Assembly (NCBI RefSeq): GCF_030400225.1
Contig: NZ_VJYB01000002.1
Location: forward strand, 62,001 to 126,000
Reading direction: 5' to 3'
Origin: Lactobacillus sp. UCMA15818
GTDB lineage: Bacteria; Bacillota; Bacilli; Lactobacillales; Lactobacillaceae
Length of the DNA: 64,000 nucleotides
The first letter of the stretch is position 1. The number at the start of each line of letters is the position of its first letter. Below are positions 1-10,917 of this stretch, in pieces. The notes under the pieces were generated by a model. It saw only the letters and a list, made by a program, of their open reading frames with translations, had not been told where the DNA came from and made no database searches. Made by a program: the position numbers and the translations under genes.

Positions 1-5
1 AAAAC

Positions 6-34
6 TTGCATTTTTAGCATGAATTGATTATAGT
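6..34 (+). promoter_or_regulatory. groESL vegetative promoter
   Basis: The -35 box TTGCAT (6-11) is separated by exactly 17 nt from the -10 box TATAGT (29-34), a good SigA-type match. It lies just upstream of the CIRCE operator and about 65 nt before groES, so repression by HrcA would act at the start of transcription. Confidence 0.7.
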
Positions 35-45
35 AATAGTTGTGA

Positions 46-72
46 TTAGCACTTGAACTAATAAAGTGCTAA
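46..72 (+). promoter_or_regulatory. CIRCE operator (HrcA binding site)
   Basis: Inverted repeat TTAGCACTT-N9-AAGTGCTAA with perfect 9-nt arms. The usual arms are TTAGCACTC/GAGTGCTAA; here the innermost pair has changed on both sides, so symmetry is kept. Its place between promoter and groES start is the normal one for HrcA heat-shock repression. Confidence 0.92.
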
Positions 73-100
73 AAGCAAAACAATATTGGAGGGATATACA

Positions 101-385
101 GTGCTTAAACCTTTAGGAGATCGTGTTATTTTGGAAGTTCAAAAAGATGAGGAACAAACTGTTGGCGGTATAGTGATTGCTAGCAATGCTCAAGAAAAGC
201 CACAAACAGGAAAAGTGGCAGCTGTTGGTGCAGGCCGAGTTTTAGATAACGGCGAAAAGGTTGCTTTATCAGTCAAAGTCGGTGAAACAGTTTTGTTTGA
301 TAAATATGCTGGCACAGAGGTCAAATACGAAGAAAAAGGGTATTTGGTTGTTCATGAAAAAGATATTGTTGCAATTGTAGACTAA
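101..385 (+). CDS. groES: Co-chaperonin GroES (Hsp10)
   Basis: 94-residue co-chaperonin that caps the GroEL cavity during ATP-driven folding in the cytoplasm. The N-terminus [11 protein letters not shown], the mobile-loop region near residues 15-32 ([11 protein letters not shown]) and the C-terminal KDIVAIVD are family hallmarks. The GTG start is chosen because GGAGGG lies 7 nt upstream; an upstream in-frame TTG at 86 lies before that ribosome binding site. It is the first gene of a two-gene operon with groEL 35 nt downstream. The CIRCE operator upstream indicates HrcA control. Confidence 0.97.
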   Translation: MLKPLGDRVILEVQKDEEQTVGGIVIASNAQEKPQTGKVAAVGAGRVLDNGEKVALSVKVGETVLFDKYAGTEVKYEEKGYLVVHEKDIVAIVD

Positions 386-408
386 AGATTATTATAAATC
401 GACTATGA

Positions 409-2046
<1,638 letters not shown>

Positions 2047-2143
2047 TAATACTGATTGGGCTGGACTGCGATTGTATTCTAATCAAAATAGATTTCAGAG
2101 ATTATTTATGAGATGAAGAAACATAAATGGTTCAAGAAGAGGT

Positions 2144-2182
2144 GTTATCAGAAGAATTATTTTTCTGATAACGCTATTTTTG
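2144..2182 (+). terminator. Intrinsic terminator of groESL
   Basis: Perfect 10-bp stem GTTATCAGAA/TTCTGATAAC (2144-2153 and 2163-2172) with a 9-nt loop, followed by GCTATTTTTG. It lies about 100 nt after the groEL stop. The rest of the 448-nt gap up to 2494 is AT-rich and holds only the likely promoter of the next operon. Confidence 0.8.
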
Positions 2183-2377
2183 TGTAATTTTATCAACCTA
2201 TTTCATACTCTCTTAAAAAATAACTAGCAAATATCAGGATTGAGTGGATTAGAAACTTATATTCCAGATCTGTTTTTTTATAGTTCACAATTGTAAGATA
2301 ATACAAGAAAATTTTTTAAGCATAGTTTGATTAAAATAAAAACCATATCAAACTGAATGTTAAATTCTTTTGTGTAG

Positions 2378-2406
2378 TAGACTAATATAGCCAAAAATAC
2401 TATACT
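2378..2406 (+). promoter_or_regulatory. Likely promoter of the polysaccharide operon
   Basis: TAGACT (2378-2383), a 17-nt spacer and TATACT (2401-2406) make a plausible SigA promoter about 80 nt before the first gene. No c-di-GMP riboswitch is recognisable in the leader, so the second-messenger link is probably at the protein level. Confidence 0.5.
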
Positions 2407-2493
2407 TACTACATTACTTGAGTAAGGGGGATGAGATGATATTTAATAGTCCTAAAATTTAATTTTTTGGGGATTAAGTAGGGAGAGAATTAA

Positions 2494-3597
2494 ATGAAGA
2501 AGACATTGAAAATCTTACTTCTGTGGTTAAGCATGCTAGTTGTCTTTGCAGGTTTAAGCGAGGCAAGAGCGGATAGTAGCAATAACCTATTAAAGGAAAG
2601 AAAGATTGCTTATAAAAACTCAAAGAAGTTCATTGATAACAAAATGATGGGTACTTTTGGAGTATATACAAACTATTTAAACAAAGAAACACTTCAAAAA
2701 AAAAGTGCTTCAGGACACCAATATTTGAGTGAATCCGCTGGTTTATATTTATTGAATTTAGCTTATTCTAGTAACAAAAAAAATTTTATAAAATTTTATA
2801 AACTTACTAAGAAAAATTTTTATCATGACGGAGTATTTATTTATAGGATGGATACTAATAAGCGACAGAAGTATCAGATTAATGCTACAATCGATGATTT
2901 ACGAATTATAAAATCGTTGTTAATCTATGATAAGATTCATAAGACAAGCCATTACAAGGATGAAGCAAAAAATCTTTTTAAAAATTTGAAAAGTAAGGTT
3001 AGAAGTGGTTCGTACTTAGTGGATTATTATAGCATTACTAATGATAAGATTTCGAAAAACGTGACGTTATCCTATCAAGATGTGCAACTTTTGCGAAAAT
3101 TTGATATAAGACTTTATAAAAGATCTTTGAAACTGGTAAAAAGAGGGTTTATCAGCAAAAAAGTGCCACTATATCAACAGTCTTATAGTTTGGCAACTAA
3201 AAAATTCAACACGAAAGAAATTGTTACAGCTCAATGTTTATTGACTATGGAGCATTTGGCTGAGGTTAAGAAGTTACCTGTGTCTAGTCAAAAATGGTTA
3301 CTGCAAAAGGTTGAGTCAAACCAACTGTATAATGCTTACAATTGCGAAGGTGCTGCAATAGATAAAAATAAAGCAGCAAGTAATTATGCGTTAGCTGCGA
3401 TTATTGGGAAAATCCTTGTAAACGAAAAACTTTATAAAGCGTCTATCAAAGTATTATTGACTTTTCAAGTTAACGAGCCAACTTCAAAAATTTTTGGGAG
3501 TTTTGGTGATGTGCAGACAAATCAAGTTTATTCATTTAATGAATTATTGGCGCTAATAGCATTATCAAATATTAGAAATCGTGATTTTAATTATTAA
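2494..3597 (+). CDS. Secreted GH8-like glycoside hydrolase of the polysaccharide operon
   Basis: 367 residues with a signal peptide (KK..., hydrophobic residues 7-21, then EARADS). Residues 77-90 (YLSESAGLYLLNLA) resemble the GH8 motif SESxGYGML that carries the catalytic acid (here E80), and residues 131-139 (ATIDDLRII) resemble the GH8 segment ATDADLDIA that carries the second key aspartate. It is the first gene of a six-gene cluster, 16 nt before the next start. GH8 enzymes accompany cellulose-type synthases and trim or release polymer; in Listeria the hydrolase PssZ degrades the Pss polymer. Acting on the glycan made by this operon is inference, and the family call rests on motifs only. 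Confidence 0.62.
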   Translation: MKKTLKILLLWLSMLVVFAGLSEARADSSNNLLKERKIAYKNSKKFIDNKMMGTFGVYTNYLNKETLQKKSASGHQYLSESAGLYLLNLAYSSNKKNFIKFYKLTKKNFYHDGVFIYRMDTNKRQKYQINATIDDLRIIKSLLIYDKIHKTSHYKDEAKNLFKNLKSKVRSGSYLVDYYSITNDKISKNVTLSYQDVQLLRKFDIRLYKRSLKLVKRGFISKKVPLYQQSYSLATKKFNTKEIVTAQCLLTMEHLAEVKKLPVSSQKWLLQKVESNQLYNAYNCEGAAIDKNKAASNYALAAIIGKILVNEKLYKASIKVLLTFQVNEPTSKIFGSFGDVQTNQVYSFNELLALIALSNIRNRDFNY

Positions 3598-3613
3598 GAG
3601 GGGTACTACAATA

Positions 3614-5119
3614 ATGAATTTTAGAATAAATTCAAAAAAATCAATTGTAATAAAGAATTTTTTAATTACCCCCCAATTTTTAGCCACATTGGCAGCAAGC
3701 CTAATTGTTGGCTATTTACTGTTTGTTCCCCCCATTAATGGGTATGCGGATAACGGTGATTTTGCGCGGGTAATTTATGTTAACGGAATTTATCCGCTAA
3801 CTAATCATTATACATATCTTAAATATCTTCATCTGCATTATGGTATTATGCAATATTATAATGAACATCAGGCAATGTTATTTTCTTCGCAAGGAATGTT
3901 TATTAAGCTAGCGATTTTTTTGAATCAAGTTTTTTATAGCAAGAAAATTTTTGATATTCGTTTCATAGGAGTGGTATATTATTTTCTTTATTTAGGTGGA
4001 ATTTATTTTTTAACTACCGCTTTAACATTTAAAACCAAGAAAAAAACGAATTATGTAATTGCAATTTTAGTTGTTCTTATTTTTGCTGATTCATCTTGGA
4101 CCTTGTATTTTAACAGCTTTTTTGCTGAACCAATAATGATTATTGCAATGCTATATTTAACAGCATCAATAATGTTATTAGGTAAGAATTGTAAACATCA
4201 AATTACTATTTTTACAATTTATCTTGTGGCATGTTTAATTCTAATTACTGTAAAACAACAAAATGCACCATTGGCATTAAGTTTAGCTCTTTTGACAATG
4301 GGACTGTATTTTGTTTTTAAACAAAAAAAGTATAAATATTTGCTGACGTTTTCTATAATTCTTCTATTAGCAGCAGGGGCTGCCACCTACGAACTGATTA
4401 CCAGTGATTTTAGCCAAATTAACAAATATCAAACTGTCACGCGCGGCGTCTTACTTGAAGAAAAGGATCCAGGAAATGATTTAGAACGAGGAGGAGTCAG
4501 TCGACAGTTTGGTTTATTGAAAGGAGAAATATATGGGCAAACATATTCGGAAGTCCCTCAAATGTCAGCTGTTATTAAAAAAGATCTTCTAAAAAAGGTC
4601 GATTTTGCTTGGGTTTTAAAATTTTATCTTACTCATCCAAAACAATTCCGGCAAATGCTAGATATTGCTGCGGGGGATGGTTATTTAATTCAAGTACGTG
4701 CAGTCGGTGATTATCAAAGGGCATCTGGAATACGACCGCAGCAGCAAACTCATTATTTTACATTATTTAGTCTTATTATGGAGGCATTTTTCCCGAAGAA
4801 AATTGCTTTTTATATTTTGCTTTGTCTGGTTTTAGCCATTTTGTATTTAGTAATTGGTTTCATGGGATTCAAGAATAATGAAGATGAGTCAATCTTAAAG
4901 TGTTTTAAAATGCTTGCTTTTGTCACAATAATAATGGGCACTTTTGTAATTAGCATTGTTGGTGATGGCGATGCTGATTTAGCAAAACACCTAATCATGG
5001 TACCATTAACTTTAGATTTAATATTTTTAGAAATTATAGCGGATGTTTTGCAACACTCTTTTTTTCATCCAATACAAAGTGAGAGGAGTAAATCTAATGG
5101 ACTGGGTAAAATTGACTAG
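3614..5119 (+). CDS. Polytopic membrane protein, putative GT-C-type hexosyltransferase (WsfD-like)
   Basis: 501 residues with about ten hydrophobic segments. The first external loop carries ADNGDFARV (residues 45-53), an acidic motif just after the first membrane helix, as is common in lipid-sugar-dependent GT-C glycosyltransferases; the sequence recalls proteins annotated as glycan hexose transferase WsfD. The ATG at 3614 is chosen for its ribosome binding site AGAGGGG; an upstream in-frame GTG at 3581 lacks one. The gene overlaps the next by 23 nt, indicating translational coupling. A role in side-chain decoration of the exported polysaccharide is inferred from context only. Confidence 0.5.
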   Translation: MNFRINSKKSIVIKNFLITPQFLATLAASLIVGYLLFVPPINGYADNGDFARVIYVNGIYPLTNHYTYLKYLHLHYGIMQYYNEHQAMLFSSQGMFIKLAIFLNQVFYSKKIFDIRFIGVVYYFLYLGGIYFLTTALTFKTKKKTNYVIAILVVLIFADSSWTLYFNSFFAEPIMIIAMLYLTASIMLLGKNCKHQITIFTIYLVACLILITVKQQNAPLALSLALLTMGLYFVFKQKKYKYLLTFSIILLLAAGAATYELITSDFSQINKYQTVTRGVLLEEKDPGNDLERGGVSRQFGLLKGEIYGQTYSEVPQMSAVIKKDLLKKVDFAWVLKFYLTHPKQFRQMLDIAAGDGYLIQVRAVGDYQRASGIRPQQQTHYFTLFSLIMEAFFPKKIAFYILLCLVLAILYLVIGFMGFKNNEDESILKCFKMLAFVTIIMGTFVISIVGDGDADLAKHLIMVPLTLDLIFLEIIADVLQHSFFHPIQSERSKSNGLGKID

Positions 5120-6737
5120 GAGATGGTGGGTGATTTTGCTATTTTTGACAGTGGCTTCCTCGTTAATAGCACAGTCTCCGTCAATAAAGGCTGCCAATTT
5201 TCAGAAATCAGACAGTTCTTCTAACAAGGTCCTTTTGGTCTACGACAGCAAAAACGCCTATTACAATGGAGAAAAAACGATTGATTCAGTTCAGCGGCTA
5301 CTAACAGCCTTGGGTATGGAAACGACAACGACTACTATCAGCAAATATCAAAAAGGAACCTTAGAAAAAGGCGGTTACAGGGCAGTTATTACTTTAGTTA
5401 ACTGGAAATCCATTAATTTTACTAATAAGTCTTTCATTACTGATCGTCAGAATTTCCAGGGAAGCAAGATTCATATTGGACAGAACTTGCAGACAGATGA
5501 GGTACAGGGGTTACAGGCAGATATCGATAAAATAGTACGGCAGCAGTTAATGTTTGAAAGTAATGGAATATTGGAACAATTGCCATATACTGATTCTATG
5601 GAAACTCTTAATAATATTAAAGGAAATTATTTAACTTTTGGGAAACTTCAGTTAGAAGGCTATGAACCAGCAAAAACAATGCCTTTTGGAGTGATTAGTA
5701 ATAATAATGCTTATTTACCGTTTTGGAAAACAACTGGACTAGGTCTGATTTACGAGCAGGAACTTTTAACAAAGCTCTTAGGCAATCAGCATGGAAGAAA
5801 AAATTATCGGCCAATGTTAGTAATCACAAAGGTTACTCCGTTTGCCCACTTGAATTATTTAAAACAATTGATTCGAATGTTATATAAAAATGGAATTCAT
5901 TTTGCATTAAGTGCCACGATTATTAACCAAAATATGAATCAGAAGGCTTTTGCAAAGTACGTTAATGTCCTGAAATATGCTGAAAATCATAATGGCCTGA
6001 TTTATTTGAGGGCCCCTTACTTGCAGGATGGTTATCTAACAGATTCAGTTACAAATAAATCCTTAAGGACAGTAATTTCAAAAAACATGCGACTGTTATA
6101 TCGCAATCAGGTGTATTCAATGGGAATAGCAGCACCAAATTATTGGAACCATGACAAAGTTTTGACTTATGCAGGGTTGAAACAGGCTAATGAAATTTTG
6201 TTATTGTCAAATCCTAAAATTTACCCTGAAATTGCCGCAAGCAATAAAGGAGCAACTTATCGCAAAGTGTATTATGTAGCATCGGTAGCGAGTTTTGAAA
6301 AAATTAAAGCTACACATTCATTATTAACGGATGAAAATATGAAATTCAAGGTGCCTACAGCTTTAAATATTAATTTGCCAAGAACACGTGCTAAATTGTT
6401 AAGGATTGAAAAAGATCTAAATAAAATGGACTTAACTTGGTATGATTTTTCGGCCGATTCGGTCCTTAGAAAAATAAGAATAAGCAATCGAACATTGACA
6501 TATCAATTTGGAAATTATTACGTCAACGGTGTGCAACGTAATATAACGACTAACGATAATAATCAGAAGCAGTACAAAAAGCAGCACAAAAAAGTATTAT
6601 TTGTTCAAAAAATCAATCATATTTTTAAATGGAGCAGTAAATTGTTGTTAGTCATTGTCATAATATCGTTAATTGGATTAGTTGGTTTCTTGATTAAGGG
6701 ACGTCGAGTATATTTAGATAAGTTTAGGAGGAAGTAG
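5097..6737 (+). CDS. DUF2334-like extracellular protein, probable inactive polysaccharide deacetylase
   Basis: 546 residues: signal peptide or anchor (about 12-30), extracellular region, and a C-terminal membrane helix (about 520-540) ending in a basic tail. Residues 238-275 (RPMLVITKVTPF... to GIHFALSATI) match the DUF2334/NodB-like fold. The usual metal-binding aspartate in the segment (L/I)DDVSP is replaced (ITKVTP), and the HxxxH-type stretch expected near residues 300-312 reads LIYLRAPYLQDG. It may therefore be a structural or glycan-binding subunit. The start at 5097 has the ribosome binding site GAGAGGAG and lies inside the upstream gene; the next gene begins 5 nt downstream. Confidence 0.6.
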   Translation: MDWVKLTRRWWVILLFLTVASSLIAQSPSIKAANFQKSDSSSNKVLLVYDSKNAYYNGEKTIDSVQRLLTALGMETTTTTISKYQKGTLEKGGYRAVITLVNWKSINFTNKSFITDRQNFQGSKIHIGQNLQTDEVQGLQADIDKIVRQQLMFESNGILEQLPYTDSMETLNNIKGNYLTFGKLQLEGYEPAKTMPFGVISNNNAYLPFWKTTGLGLIYEQELLTKLLGNQHGRKNYRPMLVITKVTPFAHLNYLKQLIRMLYKNGIHFALSATIINQNMNQKAFAKYVNVLKYAENHNGLIYLRAPYLQDGYLTDSVTNKSLRTVISKNMRLLYRNQVYSMGIAAPNYWNHDKVLTYAGLKQANEILLLSNPKIYPEIAASNKGATYRKVYYVASVASFEKIKATHSLLTDENMKFKVPTALNINLPRTRAKLLRIEKDLNKMDLTWYDFSADSVLRKIRISNRTLTYQFGNYYVNGVQRNITTNDNNQKQYKKQHKKVLFVQKINHIFKWSSKLLLVIVIISLIGLVGFLIKGRRVYLDKFRRK

Positions 6738-6742
6738 ATAAT

Positions 6743-7987
6743 ATGTCCTTAATAGATACACTCTTAATTATTAGTGTTTTTTCAATCTGGCTGGTCTTGT
6801 TGGTTAATGTCATATTAGTTTTTGCTGGTTATATTGGTTATTTGCGAACACATCAAGCTCCTTTACCTAGCAAACTACCTTTTGTATCTGTTTTAGTTCC
6901 TGCACATAACGAAGGAATTGTCATCATCAAGACTATTGAGTCACTGCTAGCATTTGACTATCCAGTTAATAAGTATGAAATTATTGTTATTAATGATAAT
7001 AGCTCAGATAATTCTGCAGAATTGTTACAAAAAATTCAGGAAAAAAATCAAGGTCGCTTTTTAAAAGTTATTAATACTGATGAAATTGTTGGTGGAAAAG
7101 GAAAATCAAATGCACTAAATATTGGGCTTAAAGAAGCCAAAGGTAGTGTGATTGCCGTTTATGATGCAGATAATACACCTGAGAAGCCAGCATTGAAAAT
7201 TTTGGTTTCGGAGTTGGCTGTTGATAAGAAGGCGGGTGCTGTAATCGGCAAGTTTAGAACTAGAAATAAAGATGCTTCATTACTGACAAGGTTTATAAAC
7301 ATTGAAACGCTGTCTTTTCAATGGCTTTCACAATCTGGAAGAAAAGCATTGTTTAACTTGTGTACTATTCCTGGGACTAATTATGTTATCAGAAAAGAAT
7401 TGATTGAGAGAATGGGCGGCTGGGATGTGAATGCTTTGGCAGAAGATACTGAAGTTAGCTTTCGAGTGTATCGAATGAATTATCACATTAATTTTCAACC
7501 TTTGGCGGTTACATGGGAGCAGGAACCACAGACTTTTGATGTATGGTTCCACCAGAGAACAAGGTGGGTAAAAGGAAATATTTATGTCATATTGAAGAAT
7601 CTAAAACTGTTATTTGTCAAAGAAGGACGCGCAATACGGTTTGATCTGATATATCTTTTGGCAATCTATTTTCTTTTAATGTTCTCTCTAATAATATCAG
7701 ATATAACTTTTATTTTATCCGTTTCGGGGTTTGTACACATTGATATTACAGGATTCAGTAATCTACTGTGGCTTTTTGCCATAATTTTGTTTGTTGTCAG
7801 CACATTCATTACGATTACCACCGAAAAAGGAGAAATGACGTTTGATAATTTAATGATTATTATTCTAATGTATGTCGTGTATAGTCAAATGTGGTTGATA
7901 GTTGCTTTCTATGGATTAATGGTATACATGTGGGAGAAAATATCCCATAAAAAAACAGGCTGGTATAAAACAAAGAGGTATAAATGA
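6743..7987 (+). CDS. Processive family 2 glycosyltransferase (BcsA/PgaC/PssC type)
   Basis: 414-residue membrane glycosyltransferase expected to polymerise a beta-linked glycan from UDP-sugar and move it across the membrane. There is an N-terminal helix (8-32), then the catalytic domain: VLVPAHNE (50-57), D85 in INDNSSDN, the DAD metal motif (141-143), the general base in AED (233-235) and the QxxRW motif QRTRW (271-275). Two or more C-terminal helices follow (about 300-400). No PilZ domain follows, unlike proteobacterial BcsA, which fits control by a separate c-di-GMP receptor. The polymer is not predictable: cellulose, poly-GlcNAc and ManNAc-based Pss synthases share these motifs. Confidence 0.85.
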   Translation: MSLIDTLLIISVFSIWLVLLVNVILVFAGYIGYLRTHQAPLPSKLPFVSVLVPAHNEGIVIIKTIESLLAFDYPVNKYEIIVINDNSSDNSAELLQKIQEKNQGRFLKVINTDEIVGGKGKSNALNIGLKEAKGSVIAVYDADNTPEKPALKILVSELAVDKKAGAVIGKFRTRNKDASLLTRFINIETLSFQWLSQSGRKALFNLCTIPGTNYVIRKELIERMGGWDVNALAEDTEVSFRVYRMNYHINFQPLAVTWEQEPQTFDVWFHQRTRWVKGNIYVILKNLKLLFVKEGRAIRFDLIYLLAIYFLLMFSLIISDITFILSVSGFVHIDITGFSNLLWLFAIILFVVSTFITITTEKGEMTFDNLMIIILMYVVYSQMWLIVAFYGLMVYMWEKISHKKTGWYKTKRYK

Positions 7988-7988
7988 G

Positions 7989-10073
7989 ATGAAAAAAACA
8001 ATTAGATTTTTATGGATAATAATGGGGAGCCTAGCAATCTCATTAGTAATGACACTAATGAGTGCGAGAGCTGACGATATAAAAAGCTACACTCAGCCGT
8101 TTCAAAATAATACAACTACCTTATCAGGTAAGTCAGTAACGGCAAATATGTATTTTACCAAAATTGATTATTGGGATTTGAAGACGGCAACTTTGAATTT
8201 AAATTATAAAGTATCACAGTTAGCAGCTAATCAAAGTTCAGATATTACTATTTCAATAAATGGGGTTAAATTTTATTCTTTTCGTCCTGCTATTAAGAGT
8301 GGGATGCAAACTAAACAAATAAAGATACCTGTTAGGTTGATTAATGGATCTGATAATTTAAAAATCTATGGTCAAATTATTAATCAGACTAAAGATAATA
8401 CCGCTTTAGCGCAAACTCCAGCTAATTGGTTAACACTGTACAAAGGCTCAAACGTTAATTTTCAATATAATCTAAAACAACCAGACTTTAAAATAAATTC
8501 GTTTTACAATCATTTTTCTGGTGCCGATACCATCTCATGGGGACAATCGGTGATTGCTATTCCCAAAAATGCAAGCAATGGTGAATTAACAGCTGCAACA
8601 TATGCTCTTGCAGGGCAAACAAGAACATTGAATACTGATACAGATCAGTTACCATTGACTTCGTTTGGAAATGCTAAGGCAAAAAATGCAAATTATAAAA
8701 TTATTGTTGCATTGTATAAAAATTTGCCCAAAAAATATCAAAGCCAAATTAAAGTAGATGATGTGCGAAATAATGGGTTTCTAAAATTAATTTATAATAA
8801 TGATAAACACATTTTGATTGTTACTTCTCAAAAGCTTAAATTACTGCAAAAAGCTGCAAAGTTCGTTGCAAATTCAGAATTGATGGAAGAAACACAATCA
8901 TCAACCGAAAAGATTAGTGATGGGACACAAACATATTCATCAACCCTTAATTATAATGGGTCGGCAAGCTTAACCAGCAAGGGGCAAAAAGTGACTGGTG
9001 CAGGTCATCAAGAAGCTGAATTCTTTATAAGTTTACCAAGCAGCCGAACTAATTCTGCAGGTAGTAAAATTAGATTACACCTTAGATATGCCAAGAACTT
9101 GAATTTTAAAAATTCGTTAGCAACAGTGTATATTAATAAAAAAATTGTTGGGAGTCATAGATTAAGTCTTTCAAAAGCGGATAATGATACTTTTACACTA
9201 ACTTTGCCTGCTAATCTGAAGTTAGGAAATAGTTTGGTTGTTCGTGTCGCGCTAGATTTGGCACCAAGAAGTACAGCCAATACAGATAATGCCGACACAC
9301 CGTGGGCTTATATCGAGTCTGATTCGAAAGCATATATCAAATCACAGGATAAAAACGATCTGCTATTTTCAAATTATCCTAGTTTATTTATTAGGAATCG
9401 AACTTATAATCAAATTGCGGTCGTTCGGCCAAAAAAACTCAGTAATTATGATTTACAGACAATTACCAATATTTTTAACTTGATTGGAGTCTATGCTGAA
9501 AGTAATACAGGATCTATCAAGTTCTATACAAAGAAGCCTTCAACAAAAGTACTGCAAAACAAGAACTTAATTGTTTTTGGAACGCCGAAGAGCAATAGTT
9601 TTATTAAAGAATTGAATCATTCTTTGTATTTTAAGTTTAGTAAAAGCTTTAAGGGTTTTGTATCGAATGAAAAATTAAGTATTGAAAAGAAATATGGTGA
9701 AAACATTGGAACCGATCAATTACTGCGGTCACCTTATAATAAAAATCTAGGGTTACTGGTCGTAACTGCAGCTCATTCTCAGGATGTTTACATGGCAACA
9801 ACCCAGATAAATTTCCAAAAAAATATTGTACAGCATAGCGGGGATGCAATTATTGTTGATCAAAATAATAATCTTTATAATTATCGCTTCAAAAAGAATG
9901 CTGTTCTCAACAAAAAGATAGCAATCAAGCAAAATATTCAAACAAACGGTAAGTTATATATTTATATTTTGATGGCACTGTTTATTGCGATTATTTTAGG
10001 CGTAACAATAATTTTGTTATTGTTGAAAAATAAAAAATCAAGTGGAAAGGTCCGGCAGAAATATGAAGAATAA
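7989..10073 (+). CDS. BcsB-like polysaccharide synthase accessory protein (PssD type)
   Basis: 694 residues: signal peptide (to about residue 28, ending SARAD), a large beta-rich extracellular region, and a C-terminal transmembrane helix (about 660-682) followed by a basic tail. The layout and order directly after the GT2 gene match BcsB/PssD, which forms the extracytoplasmic guide for the growing chain and stabilises the synthase. Sequence similarity is low in this family, so the call depends on layout and position. The start lies 1 nt after the upstream stop, and the 3' end overlaps the GGDEF-like gene by 11 nt. Confidence 0.65.
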   Translation: MKKTIRFLWIIMGSLAISLVMTLMSARADDIKSYTQPFQNNTTTLSGKSVTANMYFTKIDYWDLKTATLNLNYKVSQLAANQSSDITISINGVKFYSFRPAIKSGMQTKQIKIPVRLINGSDNLKIYGQIINQTKDNTALAQTPANWLTLYKGSNVNFQYNLKQPDFKINSFYNHFSGADTISWGQSVIAIPKNASNGELTAATYALAGQTRTLNTDTDQLPLTSFGNAKAKNANYKIIVALYKNLPKKYQSQIKVDDVRNNGFLKLIYNNDKHILIVTSQKLKLLQKAAKFVANSELMEETQSSTEKISDGTQTYSSTLNYNGSASLTSKGQKVTGAGHQEAEFFISLPSSRTNSAGSKIRLHLRYAKNLNFKNSLATVYINKKIVGSHRLSLSKADNDTFTLTLPANLKLGNSLVVRVALDLAPRSTANTDNADTPWAYIESDSKAYIKSQDKNDLLFSNYPSLFIRNRTYNQIAVVRPKKLSNYDLQTITNIFNLIGVYAESNTGSIKFYTKKPSTKVLQNKNLIVFGTPKSNSFIKELNHSLYFKFSKSFKGFVSNEKLSIEKKYGENIGTDQLLRSPYNKNLGLLVVTAAHSQDVYMATTQINFQKNIVQHSGDAIIVDQNNNLYNYRFKKNAVLNKKIAIKQNIQTNGKLYIYILMALFIAIILGVTIILLLLKNKKSSGKVRQKYEE

Positions 10074-10917
10074 TAATAATACTTTAATTTCCGATGTGTA
10101 TTTTTTGTTGACATTGATGGCTTTTTCAATTGTAGCAGTATATATGGGAATTTCACATAATTTTTTAATGATAAATATCTTCTATCTGGGAATTAGTTTA
10201 TTGTTGCTTGTAATCAGCTATTTTGTTGGATTACTTCCAGGTTTACTTGGCAACTTGATCTTCATCTTTATACAAGGCAGTTATATGTTGTATGAGAATT
10301 TATTGCAGGGAGAGTATGTTAGTTTTTTGATGATGTTTTGGCTGGTTATGCCGTTGATATTATCGCTGGTAATTTATGGTATGACAGATCATCAAAGAAA
10401 AGTACAGATGGAAAACCAGCAAATGAAACTGAGATTGAGCGAAGATACTGTGTTTGATGATTTAACAAATTTACGCACAATGAATGCTTATCAACAGGAT
10501 GCAGAAATTTTTATCGGAACGCACAAGAGATTTTCAATTCCGCTTTCGACAGGAGTTATTACATTTCGGTACGATGATCAGCTTTTAAACATGATGTCAC
10601 CAGAAAATCGGATAAAGTTAATCAAGGAAATTTCAAAGATTATAGTTTCTAGTTTACGAGAAAATGATATTATCTATAATATTTCAGGTCAAGGCGGCAA
10701 ACCACGGTGGGCAATATTATTATTCTCGAAAAAGGATGGAATTAATATCGCTGTTGCACGAATTAAAAAAAATGTCGAGGAGCAACTTGTAAAATATCCT
10801 GAACTCAATAAATATGATATCCAATTAAGGGTTGGAGTGGCAGAATATGATGATAGTATTACCTCGGTTAAGGGGTTCATAGCTACGGCTGTACAAGAGC
10901 AGGAATATGATGTTTAG
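10063..10917 (+). CDS. Degenerate GGDEF membrane protein, probable c-di-GMP receptor (PssE-like)
   Basis: 284 residues: an N-terminal block of about four membrane helices (to about residue 105), a short linker, then a GGDEF-type domain starting at DDLTNLRTMNAY. The catalytic GGDEF signature is replaced by SGQGG (10684-10698), so cyclase activity is not expected. The allosteric I-site RxxD is intact as REND (10657-10668), exactly five residues before the signature as in active enzymes. Listeria PssE has this design and binds c-di-GMP to switch on the Pss synthase. The ATG at 10063 follows GGAAAGG; the GTG at 10042 has no ribosome binding site. Last gene of the operon. Confidence 0.75.
   Translation: MKNNNNTLISDVYFLLTLMAFSIVAVYMGISHNFLMINIFYLGISLLLLVISYFVGLLPGLLGNLIFIFIQGSYMLYENLLQGEYVSFLMMFWLVMPLILSLVIYGMTDHQRKVQMENQQMKLRLSEDTVFDDLTNLRTMNAYQQDAEIFIGTHKRFSIPLSTGVITFRYDDQLLNMMSPENRIKLIKEISKIIVSSLRENDIIYNISGQGGKPRWAILLFSKKDGINIAVARIKKNVEEQLVKYPELNKYDIQLRVGVAEYDDSITSVKGFIATAVQEQEYDV

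Noticed and set aside
2407-2493. Possible c-di-GMP (GEMM) riboswitch in the leader of the polysaccharide operon
   Set aside because: The leader is too short and AT-rich and lacks the conserved GEMM core, so control is more likely at the PssE-like protein.
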